Shown here: positions 1 through 7,241 of the stretch, one piece after another
Position numbering within the stretch: position 1 is the stretch's first letter
How the letters are laid out: the number at the start of each line of letters is the position of its first letter
Origin: an uncultured Collinsella sp.
Lineage (GTDB): Bacteria > Actinomycetota > Coriobacteriia > Coriobacteriales > Coriobacteriaceae
Length of the DNA: 33,465 nt
Assembly: GCA_900540935.1 (NCBI GenBank)
Contig: UQHW01000024.1
Coordinates: forward strand, 1-33,465
Direction: 5' to 3'
Notes under the pieces: model-generated
Database searches by the model: none
Told to the model about the DNA's origin: nothing
What the model saw: the letters and a program-made list of their open reading frames with translations, nothing else
Program-made: the position numbers and the translations under genes

Positions 1-334
1 CGCGACGCGGAAATCGCGCGCCGTTGCCGCGCCCCGCAGTGCCCGCTTCCCCCGAGAACAATTATCAGTGCAGGTAGATGGCTTGCTATGATTTGAAAAT
101 AGAGGGTGTGGTTGACTTATTCAGGTTCAGCCCCGTAATCCGGTGTAGTTTTGAAATGGCACTGAATGAGTGGCGGCGAATGGGCCGCAATGAAGCAGGC
201 TAGCCCCTCGTTTCCGAAACCTTTCCGCAACAAACTGTCCTCCACGGCGCAAGCTTTCGTCCGTAGCGTTCCCTGCGCTACACTTAGTCGCACTGTGGCG
301 CCGCCGCGCCGCGCCCGACCCAAGGGGGACACTC
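1..334. other. Intergenic region upstream of the pyridoxamine kinase gene
   Basis: I see no convincing gene in this stretch; short open frames on both strands lack ribosome binding sites and family features. Possible plus-strand promoter parts are TTGACT at 112-117 with CGTAAT at 134-139 (16 bp spacer), and a -10-like TACACT at 279-284 about 45 bp before the start codon at 335. Both are weak. The left end could contain the tail or leader of a gene outside the window. Confidence 0.4.
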
Positions 335-1159
335 ATGAAGAACACTCAGCTGCTGCTGATCAACGATATGTGCGGATACGGCAAGGTCGCGCTTTCCGCC
401 ATGCTGCCGGTGCTGTCGCACATGGGTTACCGTATCCATAACCTGCCGACGGCACTTGTGTCCGATACGCTCAACTATCCCAAGTTCTACATCCACGACA
501 CCACCGAGTACGTGCGCCAAAGCCTCGCTATCTGGGAGGAGCTCGGCTTTGAGTTCGACACCATCTCGACCGGCTTTATCGTGACCGAGGAAGAGACGCG
601 CATCATCTCGGACTTTTGCCACCGCCGTGCGCAAAAGGGCACCAAGGTGTTCGTTGACCCCATCATGGGCGACAACGGCAAGCTCTATGCGGGCGTGCCC
701 GAGTCCACAATCGGTCTCATGAGGCACCTGCTCGAGTGCGCCGACTACGCGGTTCCCAACTACACCGAGGCCTGTTTGCTCACCGACACGCCTATCGTCG
801 AGCAAATTACGCCCGATGAGGCCCGCGCCCTTGTGGACGCTGTGCGCGAGCTGGGTGCCAAGTCGGTGGTCATTACGAGCGCCGTAGTCAATGGCACGAA
901 CGCGGTTATTGGTTACGACCATGTGGCGGGGGAGTACTTTACGATTCCCTTTGAGCTCATTCCGGTCTATTTCCCGGGCACGGGCGACACGTTCTCGGCG
1001 GTGCTCGTCGGCCGCGTTATGGCAGGCTGGAGTCTGCAGCGCGCGACGTCCGATGCCATGCGCGTGGTGGCAGAGCTTATCGAACGCAATGCCGACCAAG
1101 AGGACAAATCGGCCGGCCTTCCCATCGAGGCTTGCCTGGATGTGATCGACCATGAGTAA
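335..1159 (+). CDS. Pyridoxamine/pyridoxal kinase-like protein (ribokinase/PfkB superfamily)
   Basis: The 274-residue protein resembles PdxY/PdxK kinases, which phosphorylate B6 vitamers with ATP in the cytoplasm to make pyridoxal 5'-phosphate. Seen directly: an N-terminal segment with NDMCGYGK, a DPIMGDNGKLY motif near residue 108 typical of PdxY-like enzymes, and a C-terminal GTGDTFSA motif that holds the catalytic Asp of the ribokinase fold. Length fits the family (about 270-290). The ATG at 335 follows an AAGGGGGA ribosome binding site. Its last 8 bases overlap the next gene, so the two are probably translationally coupled. The exact vitamer, or a different small substrate, cannot be decided from sequence. 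Confidence 0.85.
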   Translation: MKNTQLLLINDMCGYGKVALSAMLPVLSHMGYRIHNLPTALVSDTLNYPKFYIHDTTEYVRQSLAIWEELGFEFDTISTGFIVTEEETRIISDFCHRRAQKGTKVFVDPIMGDNGKLYAGVPESTIGLMRHLLECADYAVPNYTEACLLTDTPIVEQITPDEARALVDAVRELGAKSVVITSAVVNGTNAVIGYDHVAGEYFTIPFELIPVYFPGTGDTFSAVLVGRVMAGWSLQRATSDAMRVVAELIERNADQEDKSAGLPIEACLDVIDHE

Positions 1160-1481
1160 CGCCGGCGAGGGCGGCATCAGGCCTGCGGGCGAGAGCAAGC
1201 CGCTCGGCGCGTCGCGTGGCAAGCGTCCGCGTATCCGCGTGAGCTGCGTGGACCAGCTGGGTGCGTGCCGTTGTCACCATGGTCACAAGCCCGGCGACGT
1301 CTTCGACTTCGACCGGGACCGCGGCAGGATGTGCGCCATGGCCTGTCACGTGGGCTTTCCCTATATCGATATCCTGCGCTATGGCGGAACCGTGCCTGGC
1401 AACGAGTCCGGCACGGCAAAGTTCTGCTGCCCCGAGGTCGATACGCTGAACGTTTGGCTTGCCGAGATCGTAGACGAATAG
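1152..1481 (+). CDS. TIGR04076 family small cysteine-containing protein
   Basis: The 109-residue protein matches the pattern I associate with TIGR04076: a short beta-rich start (RIRVSCVDQLGAC), then GHKPGDVFDFD, then a Cys-containing stretch (MCAMACH), then PYIDILRYGG and a late CCPE. The function of the family is not known to me. The conserved cysteines could bind metal or act in redox chemistry, but this is speculation. The first 25 residues are Gly/Arg/Lys-rich and may be a poorly conserved extension. It overlaps the upstream kinase gene by 8 bp (ATGAGTAA), lacks a strong ribosome binding site of its own, and is probably expressed by coupling. Confidence 0.7.
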   Translation: MSNAGEGGIRPAGESKPLGASRGKRPRIRVSCVDQLGACRCHHGHKPGDVFDFDRDRGRMCAMACHVGFPYIDILRYGGTVPGNESGTAKFCCPEVDTLNVWLAEIVDE

Positions 1482-1490
1482 TTGAGCGCA

Positions 1491-1521
1491 ATGTGACAAA
1501 GGGACAGTTCTTTTGTCGCAT
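1491..1521. repeat. Palindromic intergenic repeat P1, copy 1
   Basis: Imperfect palindrome, 31 bp here: left arm ATGTGACAAAGGGAC, right arm reading ATGCGACAAAAGAAC on the opposite strand. Further copies lie at 3039-3071 and 4914-4946. It begins 9 bp after the TIGR04076 stop and marks the left border of the ATPase cassette. Confidence 0.85.
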
Positions 1522-1527
1522 CCGCCG

Positions 1528-1555
1528 GTGACGCTCCTTCTTTTTTGCTTATAAT
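1528..1555 (+). promoter_or_regulatory. Candidate promoter of the DUF4143 ATPase gene
   Basis: A perfect TATAAT lies at 1550-1555 with a -35-like GTGACG at 1528-1533 and a 16 bp spacer. The predicted start near 1562 would place the three 33-bp-spaced repeats (1566-1643) in the untranslated leader. Confidence 0.45.
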
Positions 1556-1565
1556 CCTAAATCTC

Positions 1566-1643
1566 TGCATTTCATCTGATTTTAGGTTCTAAAAATTCTG
1601 CGTTTCATCGATAATCAAGCATATAAAACTTTGCATTTCATTC
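1566..1643 (+). repeat. Three direct repeats at exact 33-bp spacing before the ATPase gene
   Basis: Copies are TGCATTTCATC (1566), TGCGTTTCATC (1599) and TGCATTTCATT (1632). Starts are exactly 33 bp apart. Each is preceded at a fixed distance by an AT-rich TAAA-containing tract. The array lies between a TATAAT box and the start codon, so it may be an operator bound on one DNA face, or a feature of the mRNA leader. Confidence 0.7.
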
Positions 1644-1665
1644 GATGACACCGAGGGGAGAGCCT

Positions 1666-3027
1666 ATGCTGCGCAGGAAAATAGCGGCAGAGCTGGAGCG
1701 TTGGCTGAAGTCTTCCGAGCAAAAGGCCTTGTTCATTACGGGTTCTCGCCAGATTGGCAAAAGCTATTCGATTCGCGCATTTGGCAAAGCCAACCATGCA
1801 ACCTACATCGAGCTTAACCTCATGGAAAACCGCCAGGCAAAAGATGCTCTTCTCGAGGCGCGGGATGCCGATGATTTCATCAGCAGGGTGACGCTTCTTT
1901 CGGGAAAGTCGATTGCACCAGGCAAAACGCTTGTGTTTATCGATGAGGTCCAGGAGGCCCCCGACATCATGACGATGGCAAAGTTCCTTGTTGAGGACGG
2001 GAGGTGCCGCTGGGCGTTTTCGGGGTCAATGCTCGGGACTCAGTTCAAGGGCGTCAGGTCCTATCCCGTGGGGTATGTTCACGAGCTTAGGATGTTCCCG
2101 CTCGATTTTGAGGAGTTTTGCTGGGCAATCGGGGTGAGCGAGGGGGCTCGCCAAACGATACGTGACGCGTGTATCAGCGAGAGGCCCGTTCCTGATTACA
2201 TTCATGACGCGATGATGGCAAACTTCAGGACCTATACCGTTGTCGGGGGAATGCCTGAGGTCGTGCAGCGTTTCCTTGACACGCAGGGCGACCTTGCCTC
2301 TGTTCGTCAGCTACAGTCAGAGCTCAACGAACAGTACCGGCGGGATATCTCCAAGTATGCAAGCGGGCGAGCCCTTCAGGTGCAGAGCATCTACGATCAG
2401 CTCCCTATTATGCTCGAGGGCGAAAACAAGCGCTTCGTGCTCAATTCCATTGACCCTAAGGCGCACTACGAGAAGTATCAGCGAGATTTTGTATGGCTTG
2501 TCGATGCCGGCGTTGCTCTCAAAGCCGATATCGTAACCGAGCCAAAATCGCCCCTGCTCAAGACGGCACGGCCATCGCAGTTCAAGCTATATCAATCGGA
2601 TACGGGCATGTTGATGGCGCGCTACCCCGTTGGAGTCGCCCAAGCGGCGTATCTTGATAGCAAGGAGCCCAATCTGGGCGGCATTTACGAAAACGTGGTG
2701 GCCCAGCAGCTAGCTGCCCAAAATCGCCAGCTTTACTACTATCAGACAAAAAAGCGCGGTGAAGTGGACTTTGTGGTCGATGGACCGGATGGGACGGCTG
2801 TTCCGATCGAGGTTAAATCGGGCTCCTATTACCACGCGCACGCTGCGCTCGGTCGTGTGCTTGATACGGCTGAATATGGCGTAAGGCTCGGGATCGTTTT
2901 CTCGAGAGGCAACGTTGAGCGCAACGGAGCGGTTCTCTATTTGCCACTATATGCGACCTGGGCCCTTTCGGATGTTTTGGGCGACTCCTGCGCCGAGGGG
3001 ATAAAGCTGGAGGTCAAGCCGGTCTAG
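1666..3027 (+). CDS. AAA+ ATPase with C-terminal DUF4143 domain
   Basis: The 453-residue protein belongs to the AAA_14/DUF4143 group common in anaerobes. Visible features: Walker A GSRQIGKS near residues 26-33, Walker B LVFIDEVQEAP, and near the C terminus GEVDFVVDGPDG followed by PIEVKSG, the acidic/E-x-K pattern of a PD-(D/E)xK nuclease-like fold. The cellular role of the family is unproven. ATG 1666 is chosen over the in-frame ATG at 1645 because GAGGGGAG at 1653-1660 is well placed for it. The gene is less GC-rich than its neighbours and lies between two copies of palindrome P1 (1491 and 3039), which suggests an acquired cassette. Confidence 0.88.
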   Translation: MLRRKIAAELERWLKSSEQKALFITGSRQIGKSYSIRAFGKANHATYIELNLMENRQAKDALLEARDADDFISRVTLLSGKSIAPGKTLVFIDEVQEAPDIMTMAKFLVEDGRCRWAFSGSMLGTQFKGVRSYPVGYVHELRMFPLDFEEFCWAIGVSEGARQTIRDACISERPVPDYIHDAMMANFRTYTVVGGMPEVVQRFLDTQGDLASVRQLQSELNEQYRRDISKYASGRALQVQSIYDQLPIMLEGENKRFVLNSIDPKAHYEKYQRDFVWLVDAGVALKADIVTEPKSPLLKTARPSQFKLYQSDTGMLMARYPVGVAQAAYLDSKEPNLGGIYENVVAQQLAAQNRQLYYYQTKKRGEVDFVVDGPDGTAVPIEVKSGSYYHAHAALGRVLDTAEYGVRLGIVFSRGNVERNGAVLYLPLYATWALSDVLGDSCAEGIKLEVKPV

Positions 3028-3038
3028 GGCCAGTCCCG

Positions 3039-3071
3039 AATGTGACAAAGGGGCAGTCTCTTTGTCACATT
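3039..3071. repeat. Palindromic intergenic repeat P1, copy 2
   Basis: 33-bp near-perfect palindrome: left arm AATGTGACAAAG, right arm CTTTGTCACATT, centre GGGCAGTCT. It starts 11 bp after the ATPase stop codon. It has no U-tract terminator context of its own. Confidence 0.9.
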
Positions 3072-3103
3072 CATGAGCGTGGATTTTCTCCCGTTTAGGG
3101 CGC

Positions 3104-3123
3104 GGTTCGTGCGCCCACGAACC
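3104..3123 (-). terminator. Hairpin at the 3' end of the tyrosine phosphatase gene
   Basis: GGTTCGTG (3104-3111) and CACGAACC (3116-3123) form an 8-bp perfect stem with a 4-nt loop, touching the phosphatase stop codon. There is no T-run, so termination is uncertain; it may instead stabilise the mRNA end. An alternative stem GGGCGC/GCGCCC overlaps it. Confidence 0.35.
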
Positions 3124-3569
3124 TACAGCTGCTCGAGCATGGCGGTGCAACCGTCGAGCACGTCGCGGTAGGTGGCATCGAAGTTGCCGGTGTACCAGGG
3201 GTCGGCCACGTCGCCGGGGAGCTCGGTCCAATCGAGCAAGCGCGTAATCTTGCCGTCGGGGTCGTCGCCAAAGATGCGACGCAGGCCATGCGCGTTCTCA
3301 GCATCCATATAGACAATATGGTCCCAGTCGCCATACTCCGCGCGACGCACCTGACGTGCGCGATGTGCGACGACGGGAATCCCGACCTCGCGTAGCTTGG
3401 CAACGGTACCGTGATGTGGCGGGTTGCCAATCTCCTCGGTCGAGGTCGCAGCGGAATCAATGACAAACTCGCCCGCGCGCCCGGCGCGCCGCACCAGCTC
3501 GGTAAACACCGACTCGGCCATCGTCGAGCGGCAGATGTTCCCATAGCAGATAAACAGTACGCATTGCAT
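3123..3569 (-). CDS. Low-molecular-weight protein-tyrosine phosphatase
   Basis: The 148-residue protein has the hallmark N-terminal P-loop CX5R in VLFICYGNICRST, with the nucleophilic Cys and the phosphate-binding Arg. The general-acid Asp lies in DPWYTGNF near the C terminus. Length matches the cytosolic LMW-PTP family, which dephosphorylates phosphotyrosine proteins (for example capsule-regulating kinases) or related arsenate reductase-like substrates. A start 15 codons further upstream is possible, but ATG 3569 is favoured because it has an AAAGGAAA ribosome binding site and begins directly at the fold (MQCVLFICYGN). It lies about 50 bp downstream of the MFS transporter on the same strand and is probably cotranscribed. 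The substrate is not predictable. Confidence 0.9.
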   Translation of the reverse strand: MQCVLFICYGNICRSTMAESVFTELVRRAGRAGEFVIDSAATSTEEIGNPPHHGTVAKLREVGIPVVAHRARQVRRAEYGDWDHIVYMDAENAHGLRRIFGDDPDGKITRLLDWTELPGDVADPWYTGNFDATYRDVLDGCTAMLEQL

Positions 3570-3620
3570 ATGCGGTTTCCTTTCGATCGCCATCATCGAG
3601 TTCGAGTATCGCACCTACGC

Positions 3621-4856
3621 CTACGCCCTCGTCCGTTTGCGCTCCCAGCGAGCCAGCTTAATCGTCACCAGCGTGAGCGCCCAGGCCACAAGCGAGAACG
3701 CGGCGCCCACGGCGCCCACGTACGCAATGCCAACGCTGCTTACCACGGTGCCGCCCACTGCGGTGCCAAACGAGATACCGACGTTAAACGCCATGGGCTC
3801 AACCGAACTTGCGAGCACCATTGACTTGGGATGGCGGCTGCGTGCCACATCCATAAAGTGCGTGATGCACGACACCGAGAACAGGTACATGAGCATTGCC
3901 AGACTAAAGACAAAGACCAGCGCGAGCGGCATGGTGCCGCCCACAGCAAACAGCCCGAGTAGCGCCGCGGCCTGCAGCACAAACGTCACAAGCAGCGCCT
4001 TCATGCCAAAGCGCGCATCGATCCATCCGCCCAGGATGTTCGAGATCAGGCAGAACACGCCGTAGGCCATAAGCGTGGTACTGGCTTCGACCGTGCCCAT
4101 GCCCAGCACCTGCTCAAGATAAGGCGTCACGTAGCCGTAGAACACATAGACCGAGCCCACGCCAAACAAAAAGATGAGCATGCCGGTGATGATGCTCGGC
4201 TCGCGTAGCAGACCCGCCTGCTCGCGAAAGGTGGCAGGCTCGTCGGTTTGCCCAGCGCGCGGCATAAACGCCACGAGCGCTCCGCAGATCAGAACGGCAA
4301 AGGTCAGCGTGCCGTACATGGCCACGTGCCAATCGAGCGTGTCGGCCACAAGCTTGCCGATCGAAGTGACAAAGACCATTGCCACGGAAAACGCGCCGTA
4401 CACCACCGAAATGGCAAGTGAGGTCTGCTGTGGGGAAAGCAGCTCGGGGATATACGTCACGCCCACGGCGAGCAGTGCGCCCGAGACGGAGCCCAGGACA
4501 ATGCGCGAGATAAACAGCACCTGGAAGTTGGGCGCCAGAGCCATGACAAGATTGCCCAGCACAAAGACGATACTGTAGCACACGAGCAGCTGGTAGCGGC
4601 GAAAACGCCCTGTGCTGAGCGCAAGCACCGGCGTTGCGATGGCGTAGACAAGCGCAAACACGCTGATGAGCTGGCCCGCAGTGGCAAGTGAGATGCCGAG
4701 TTCCGTCGCCAGGTCGCTCTCGATGCCGATGACCACGAACTCCGAGTAGCCGAGCGAAAAGCCTAACAACACGAGCAGCGCCAGGCAGAGCTTGGTGCGC
4801 GCGGGGGAGAGCACGGCGGCGGTTGACTTACTTTTAGACGTGGTCGCGGCGGTCAA
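3621..4856 (-). CDS. MFS transporter, DHA1-type drug/sugar efflux family
   Basis: The protein of about 411 residues has roughly 12 hydrophobic segments. Its N-terminal half shows GYSEFVVIGI, then AGQLISVFALVYAIATP and GRFRRYQLL, the pattern of the AraJ/YdhP-like DHA1 exporters. These are proton-driven inner-membrane exporters of drugs, sugars or amino acids; the substrate is unknown. The start is assigned to TTG 4856 because GGAG lies 8 nt upstream. A longer frame to ATG 4976 reads through palindrome P1 and is probably not translated, and GTG 4865 has poor ribosome-site spacing. The gene is the promoter-proximal member of a two-gene minus-strand unit with the phosphatase. Confidence 0.85.
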   Translation of the reverse strand: MTAATTSKSKSTAAVLSPARTKLCLALLVLLGFSLGYSEFVVIGIESDLATELGISLATAGQLISVFALVYAIATPVLALSTGRFRRYQLLVCYSIVFVLGNLVMALAPNFQVLFISRIVLGSVSGALLAVGVTYIPELLSPQQTSLAISVVYGAFSVAMVFVTSIGKLVADTLDWHVAMYGTLTFAVLICGALVAFMPRAGQTDEPATFREQAGLLREPSIITGMLIFLFGVGSVYVFYGYVTPYLEQVLGMGTVEASTTLMAYGVFCLISNILGGWIDARFGMKALLVTFVLQAAALLGLFAVGGTMPLALVFVFSLAMLMYLFSVSCITHFMDVARSRHPKSMVLASSVEPMAFNVGISFGTAVGGTVVSSVGIAYVGAVGAAFSLVAWALTLVTIKLARWERKRTRA

Positions 4857-4913
4857 GGTTGTCACTCCAATGTCGCATGAATAAGCGAGATTCAATCCCT
4901 GCAACTCTAACAG

Positions 4914-4946
4914 AATGTGACGAAGGGGCAGTCCCTTTGTTACATT
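4914..4946. repeat. Palindromic intergenic repeat P1, copy 3
   Basis: 33-bp palindrome with arms AATGTGACGAAG and CTTTGTTACATT and centre GGGCAGTCC. It lies in the divergent gap between the MFS gene and the 5117 gene, 20 bp from a second, larger inverted repeat. Confidence 0.88.
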
Positions 4947-4966
4947 GCGCTGCCGGCCAGTCGCCC

Positions 4967-5031
4967 AAACCGTCACAACATTCGATGAAAATCTCGAAAT
5001 CGAGGAAAAGCGTCGAATGTTGTGACGGTTT
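4967..5031. repeat. Large inverted repeat P2 with a nested hairpin
   Basis: Two perfect 19-bp arms (4967-4985, AAACCGTCACAACATTCGA, and 5013-5031, its reverse complement) enclose a 27-bp centre. The centre itself contains CTCGAAATCGAG, a second short palindrome. The sequence could extrude a cruciform or form a strong RNA hairpin. No coding sequence overlaps it. Confidence 0.85.
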
Positions 5032-5116
5032 TCCTGTCTGTGCCGGCGAGCCTCCGTACTGTCTGGGGGTATAAGGCTAGCAAGTGTTTACTTGCGAGGC
5101 CTAGGGGGCGCCCCGT

Positions 5117-5974
5117 ATGGATATCGATAACTTTGAATGGTGGTATAGCGAGGGCGAGGCTCCGGACGAGGGGTGGGACGAGCCCGCGTCGCGTGACGTG
5201 TCGAGCGACGAGGACGAGACCGGCAACGATGCCGCTGTCGAGCCTGATGCCGCCGAGCCCCTAACCTTTGAACAGGCCTGGGCCCAGGCCGAGGCCGACG
5301 AGGCTAAGGCCGATGCCACGGCCACACTCGGTGAGCCGGCCGACATGTCCATCTCGCCGGCCAAGACCCCGCAGCCGCGCCATAACATCGACCCCGGCAG
5401 CACGGCATCCTTCAGCATTCTCGACGTGCCCGCGCAAGGCGCCCAGGCGCCTGCGCCCACGCATCGCCCCGACCTGGCTCGCGAGGAAGACGCGGGCCGC
5501 CGCTCACCACTCGGCCCCATCCTCATCGCCTTCATGGCCGGCGTCATCGCTTGCTCGGCGATCGGAAATGTCTGGAGCCATGTGGAGCAACAGCGCAAAG
5601 ATGCCGCCAAGGTCGAGATGTCTGTCGAGCAATCGCTCAGCCGCACGCGTTCGGTGCATGTGTCGGTCGAGGTCAAGGACGGCGCGACGTGGGACACCGC
5701 CCGCGGCGATAGTCAGATGCTCATCCACATCGTGGGCCGCACGCTCAGGGGGCAGGCGATTGACGAGTATCAATATGTCAACTCCGCTGGCGACGGCATC
5801 GAACTCAAGCCCGGCGACTACGAGCTCACGGTCGACGAGCCGCCCGTCGCCACCGATGGCACGCGCTTCCGCGCCTCAAAGCGCATGGTTCCCGTGAGCT
5901 TTAACTCGCAGGCGCCCGATACGGTCGACAGCACGCCGCAGGGCGGATTCGACCTTTACGCAATCGCTCAATAA
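5117..5974 (+). CDS. Membrane-anchored protein of unknown function with acidic N-terminal region
   Basis: I do not recognise this 285-residue protein. The first 130 residues are acidic, low in hydrophobics and rich in Ala, Asp, Glu and Pro, starting MDIDNFEWWYSEGEAPDEGWDE. One membrane-spanning segment follows at about 133-153 (GPILIAFMAGVIACSAIGNVW). The remaining 130 residues look like a compact beta-rich domain (SVHVSVEVKDGATW, MLIHIVGRTL, YELTVDEPPV) that would lie outside the cell if the N terminus is cytoplasmic. The ATG at 5117 follows GGGGG at 5104-5108. It appears monocistronic, with repeats upstream and the epimerase downstream. The coding call rests on composition, length and a clean start. 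Confidence 0.75.
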   Translation: MDIDNFEWWYSEGEAPDEGWDEPASRDVSSDEDETGNDAAVEPDAAEPLTFEQAWAQAEADEAKADATATLGEPADMSISPAKTPQPRHNIDPGSTASFSILDVPAQGAQAPAPTHRPDLAREEDAGRRSPLGPILIAFMAGVIACSAIGNVWSHVEQQRKDAAKVEMSVEQSLSRTRSVHVSVEVKDGATWDTARGDSQMLIHIVGRTLRGQAIDEYQYVNSAGDGIELKPGDYELTVDEPPVATDGTRFRASKRMVPVSFNSQAPDTVDSTPQGGFDLYAIAQ

Positions 5975-6053
5975 CTGCGCCTGCCGCTTCTCCTTGCCGC
6001 CAAGAGTGGCACAATAGCCCTCGACACTATTGTTTACTTTTGGAGGAAGTAGC

Positions 6054-6947
6054 ATGTCCACCGTCACCACTATCAAGCGCGGCGGCCTCACCGCAGCCAT
6101 CGATTCCATGGGAGCCCAGCTCACGAGCCTTGCCCTCGACGGCAACGAGTATCTGTGGCAGGGCGACCCGGCCTTTTGGGGCAAGCATGCGCCCATTCTG
6201 TTCCCCATCGTGGGCTCACTGCGCAACAACACGGCGACGTCTGCGGCTGGCACCTGCGAGATGCCGCGCCACGGACTCGCGCGCATCGTCGAGCACAAGC
6301 TGGTCGAGGTCTCGGAGGACGGCTCCTCGGTAACTTACGAGATCACCGATACGCCCGAGTCGCTCAAGGCTTTCCCCTTCCACTTTAAGCTCAACATGAC
6401 CTATGCCCTGACTGGTGATGCCACGCTTACCCAGACCTTTGCCGTCACCAACACCGGCGATGTAGAACTGCCGTTCTCGGTGGGCGGTCACCCTGCATTT
6501 AACGTGCCCGCTCCCGGTGCCGAGGACGAGGCATTCGAGGATTACGAGCTGGCATTTACCGAGGCTTGGACCAACGAGGCCCCCATCATCACGCCCGATG
6601 GCCTCATGACGTTCGAGGACAGCTACAAGGCTCCCGATAACTCGGACGTGCTGCCCATCACGCACCGCAGCTTCGATAACGATGCCATCATGTTCACCGA
6701 TACCCCGGGCTCCACGCTCACGCTGCGCGGTCGCAAGTCGGGCCATGGCGTCAAGATCGACTTTGAGGGCTTTAAGTACATCGGCGTGTGGTCTGCCGCC
6801 AACGACGCCCCGTTTGTGGCGCTCGAGCCCTGGACCGGTCACACCACCATGGACACCGAGGACGACGTCTTTGAGCACAAGGTCAACACCATCACGCTGG
6901 CGCCGGGCGAGACGGACGTCCGCAGCTTTAGCGTCACTTTGCTCTAG
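6054..6947 (+). CDS. Aldose 1-epimerase family protein, LacX-like
   Basis: The 297-residue protein resembles the LacX subgroup of the GalM/galactose mutarotase superfamily: GAQLTSLALDGNEYLWQGDP, then FWGKHAPILFPIVG near the N terminus and VGGHPAFNVP in the middle, where the conserved His lies. These enzymes interconvert alpha and beta anomers of aldoses or sugar phosphates in the cytoplasm; the particular sugar is not clear. ATG 6054 is chosen because GGAGGAAG is 5-12 nt upstream; an in-frame ATG at 6030 overlaps the upstream leader. The stop is followed directly by a 9-bp hairpin and a strong intrinsic terminator, so transcription probably ends here. Confidence 0.88.
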   Translation: MSTVTTIKRGGLTAAIDSMGAQLTSLALDGNEYLWQGDPAFWGKHAPILFPIVGSLRNNTATSAAGTCEMPRHGLARIVEHKLVEVSEDGSSVTYEITDTPESLKAFPFHFKLNMTYALTGDATLTQTFAVTNTGDVELPFSVGGHPAFNVPAPGAEDEAFEDYELAFTEAWTNEAPIITPDGLMTFEDSYKAPDNSDVLPITHRSFDNDAIMFTDTPGSTLTLRGRKSGHGVKIDFEGFKYIGVWSAANDAPFVALEPWTGHTTMDTEDDVFEHKVNTITLAPGETDVRSFSVTLL

Positions 6948-6952
6948 AGGTT

Positions 6953-7060
6953 CCGCCGTTCTGACGAACGGCGGGCCGGTCGACGCTGCGCGCCATCCAG
7001 AGCGACAAGTTGTCATTCAAAAGGCAAGGCATGACCAGAAGGTCTATGCCTTGCCTTTTT
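6953..7060 (+). repeat. Modular structured intergenic element, copy A (partial)
   Basis: Layout: hairpin CCGCCGTTC/GAACGGCGG (6953-6961, 6966-6974, loop TGAC), linker CGACGCTGCGCGCC (6981-6994), helix half CCAGAGCGACAA (6997-7008), then a terminator hairpin at 7019-7060. Compared with copies B (12992) and C (28786), the 3' pairing half and the tail ending in ACCTGCGG are missing. They are replaced by palindrome P3 starting at 7067. Confidence 0.8.
7019..7060 (+). terminator. Intrinsic terminator after the epimerase gene (copy A)
   Basis: The stem AAAAGGCAAGGCAT (7019-7032) pairs with ATGCCTTGCCTTTT (7046-7059). GACC/GGTC extends it below an AGAA tetraloop with one bulged T at 7045. The T-run is TTTTT. 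The A-run on the left side means it could work in both directions. Confidence 0.9.
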
Positions 7061-7066
7061 CATGCC

Positions 7067-7122
7067 TAGTCGTTGGGGACGTTCTTGTTTGACTAGTCGT
7101 TTAAGAACGTCCCCAACGACTA
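7067..7122. repeat. Palindromic repeat P3, simple copy
   Basis: Perfect 20-bp arms TAGTCGTTGGGGACGTTCTT (7067-7086) and its reverse complement (7103-7122) enclose a 16-bp centre that holds GACTAGTC. A second copy with a matching paired change (CGTTGGGG to CATTGGGG in the left arm) has its arms at 13165 and 13363 and carries a large insertion. Confidence 0.88.
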
Positions 7123-7148
7123 CCAATCGTTTTCAGTTCGTTAATTTG

Positions 7149-7230
7149 TATATATGCATCTTATATATGCATCTGCTGGAAGTGACGCTGAGCGGTATCC
7201 TGTTAAGTCGTTAGCGTACGATTCAACAGG
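7149..7230 (+). promoter_or_regulatory. Candidate control region of the amino acid ABC operon
   Basis: A 13-bp sequence, TATATATGCATCT, occurs twice without a gap (7149-7161 and 7162-7174). This looks like a two-site operator, possibly for an ArgR-like regulator, though it does not match the ArgR consensus well. Further on, CCTGTT (7199-7204) pairs with AACAGG (7225-7230), with an inner TCGT/ACGA stem; this hairpin ends right at the ribosome binding site. Which regulator acts here is not known. Confidence 0.4.
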
Positions 7231-7241
7231 GAAGGCAGATT

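Noticed and set aside
3621..4976. Longer form of the MFS protein starting at 4976
   Set aside because: The extra N-terminal part reads through palindrome P1 and is not membrane-protein-like; TTG 4856 has a well-spaced ribosome site.
4968..5031. Rho-independent terminator for the MFS gene or 5117 gene
   Set aside because: The 19-bp arms lie upstream of both divergent genes rather than after them, and the centre is long; it fits a repeat element better.
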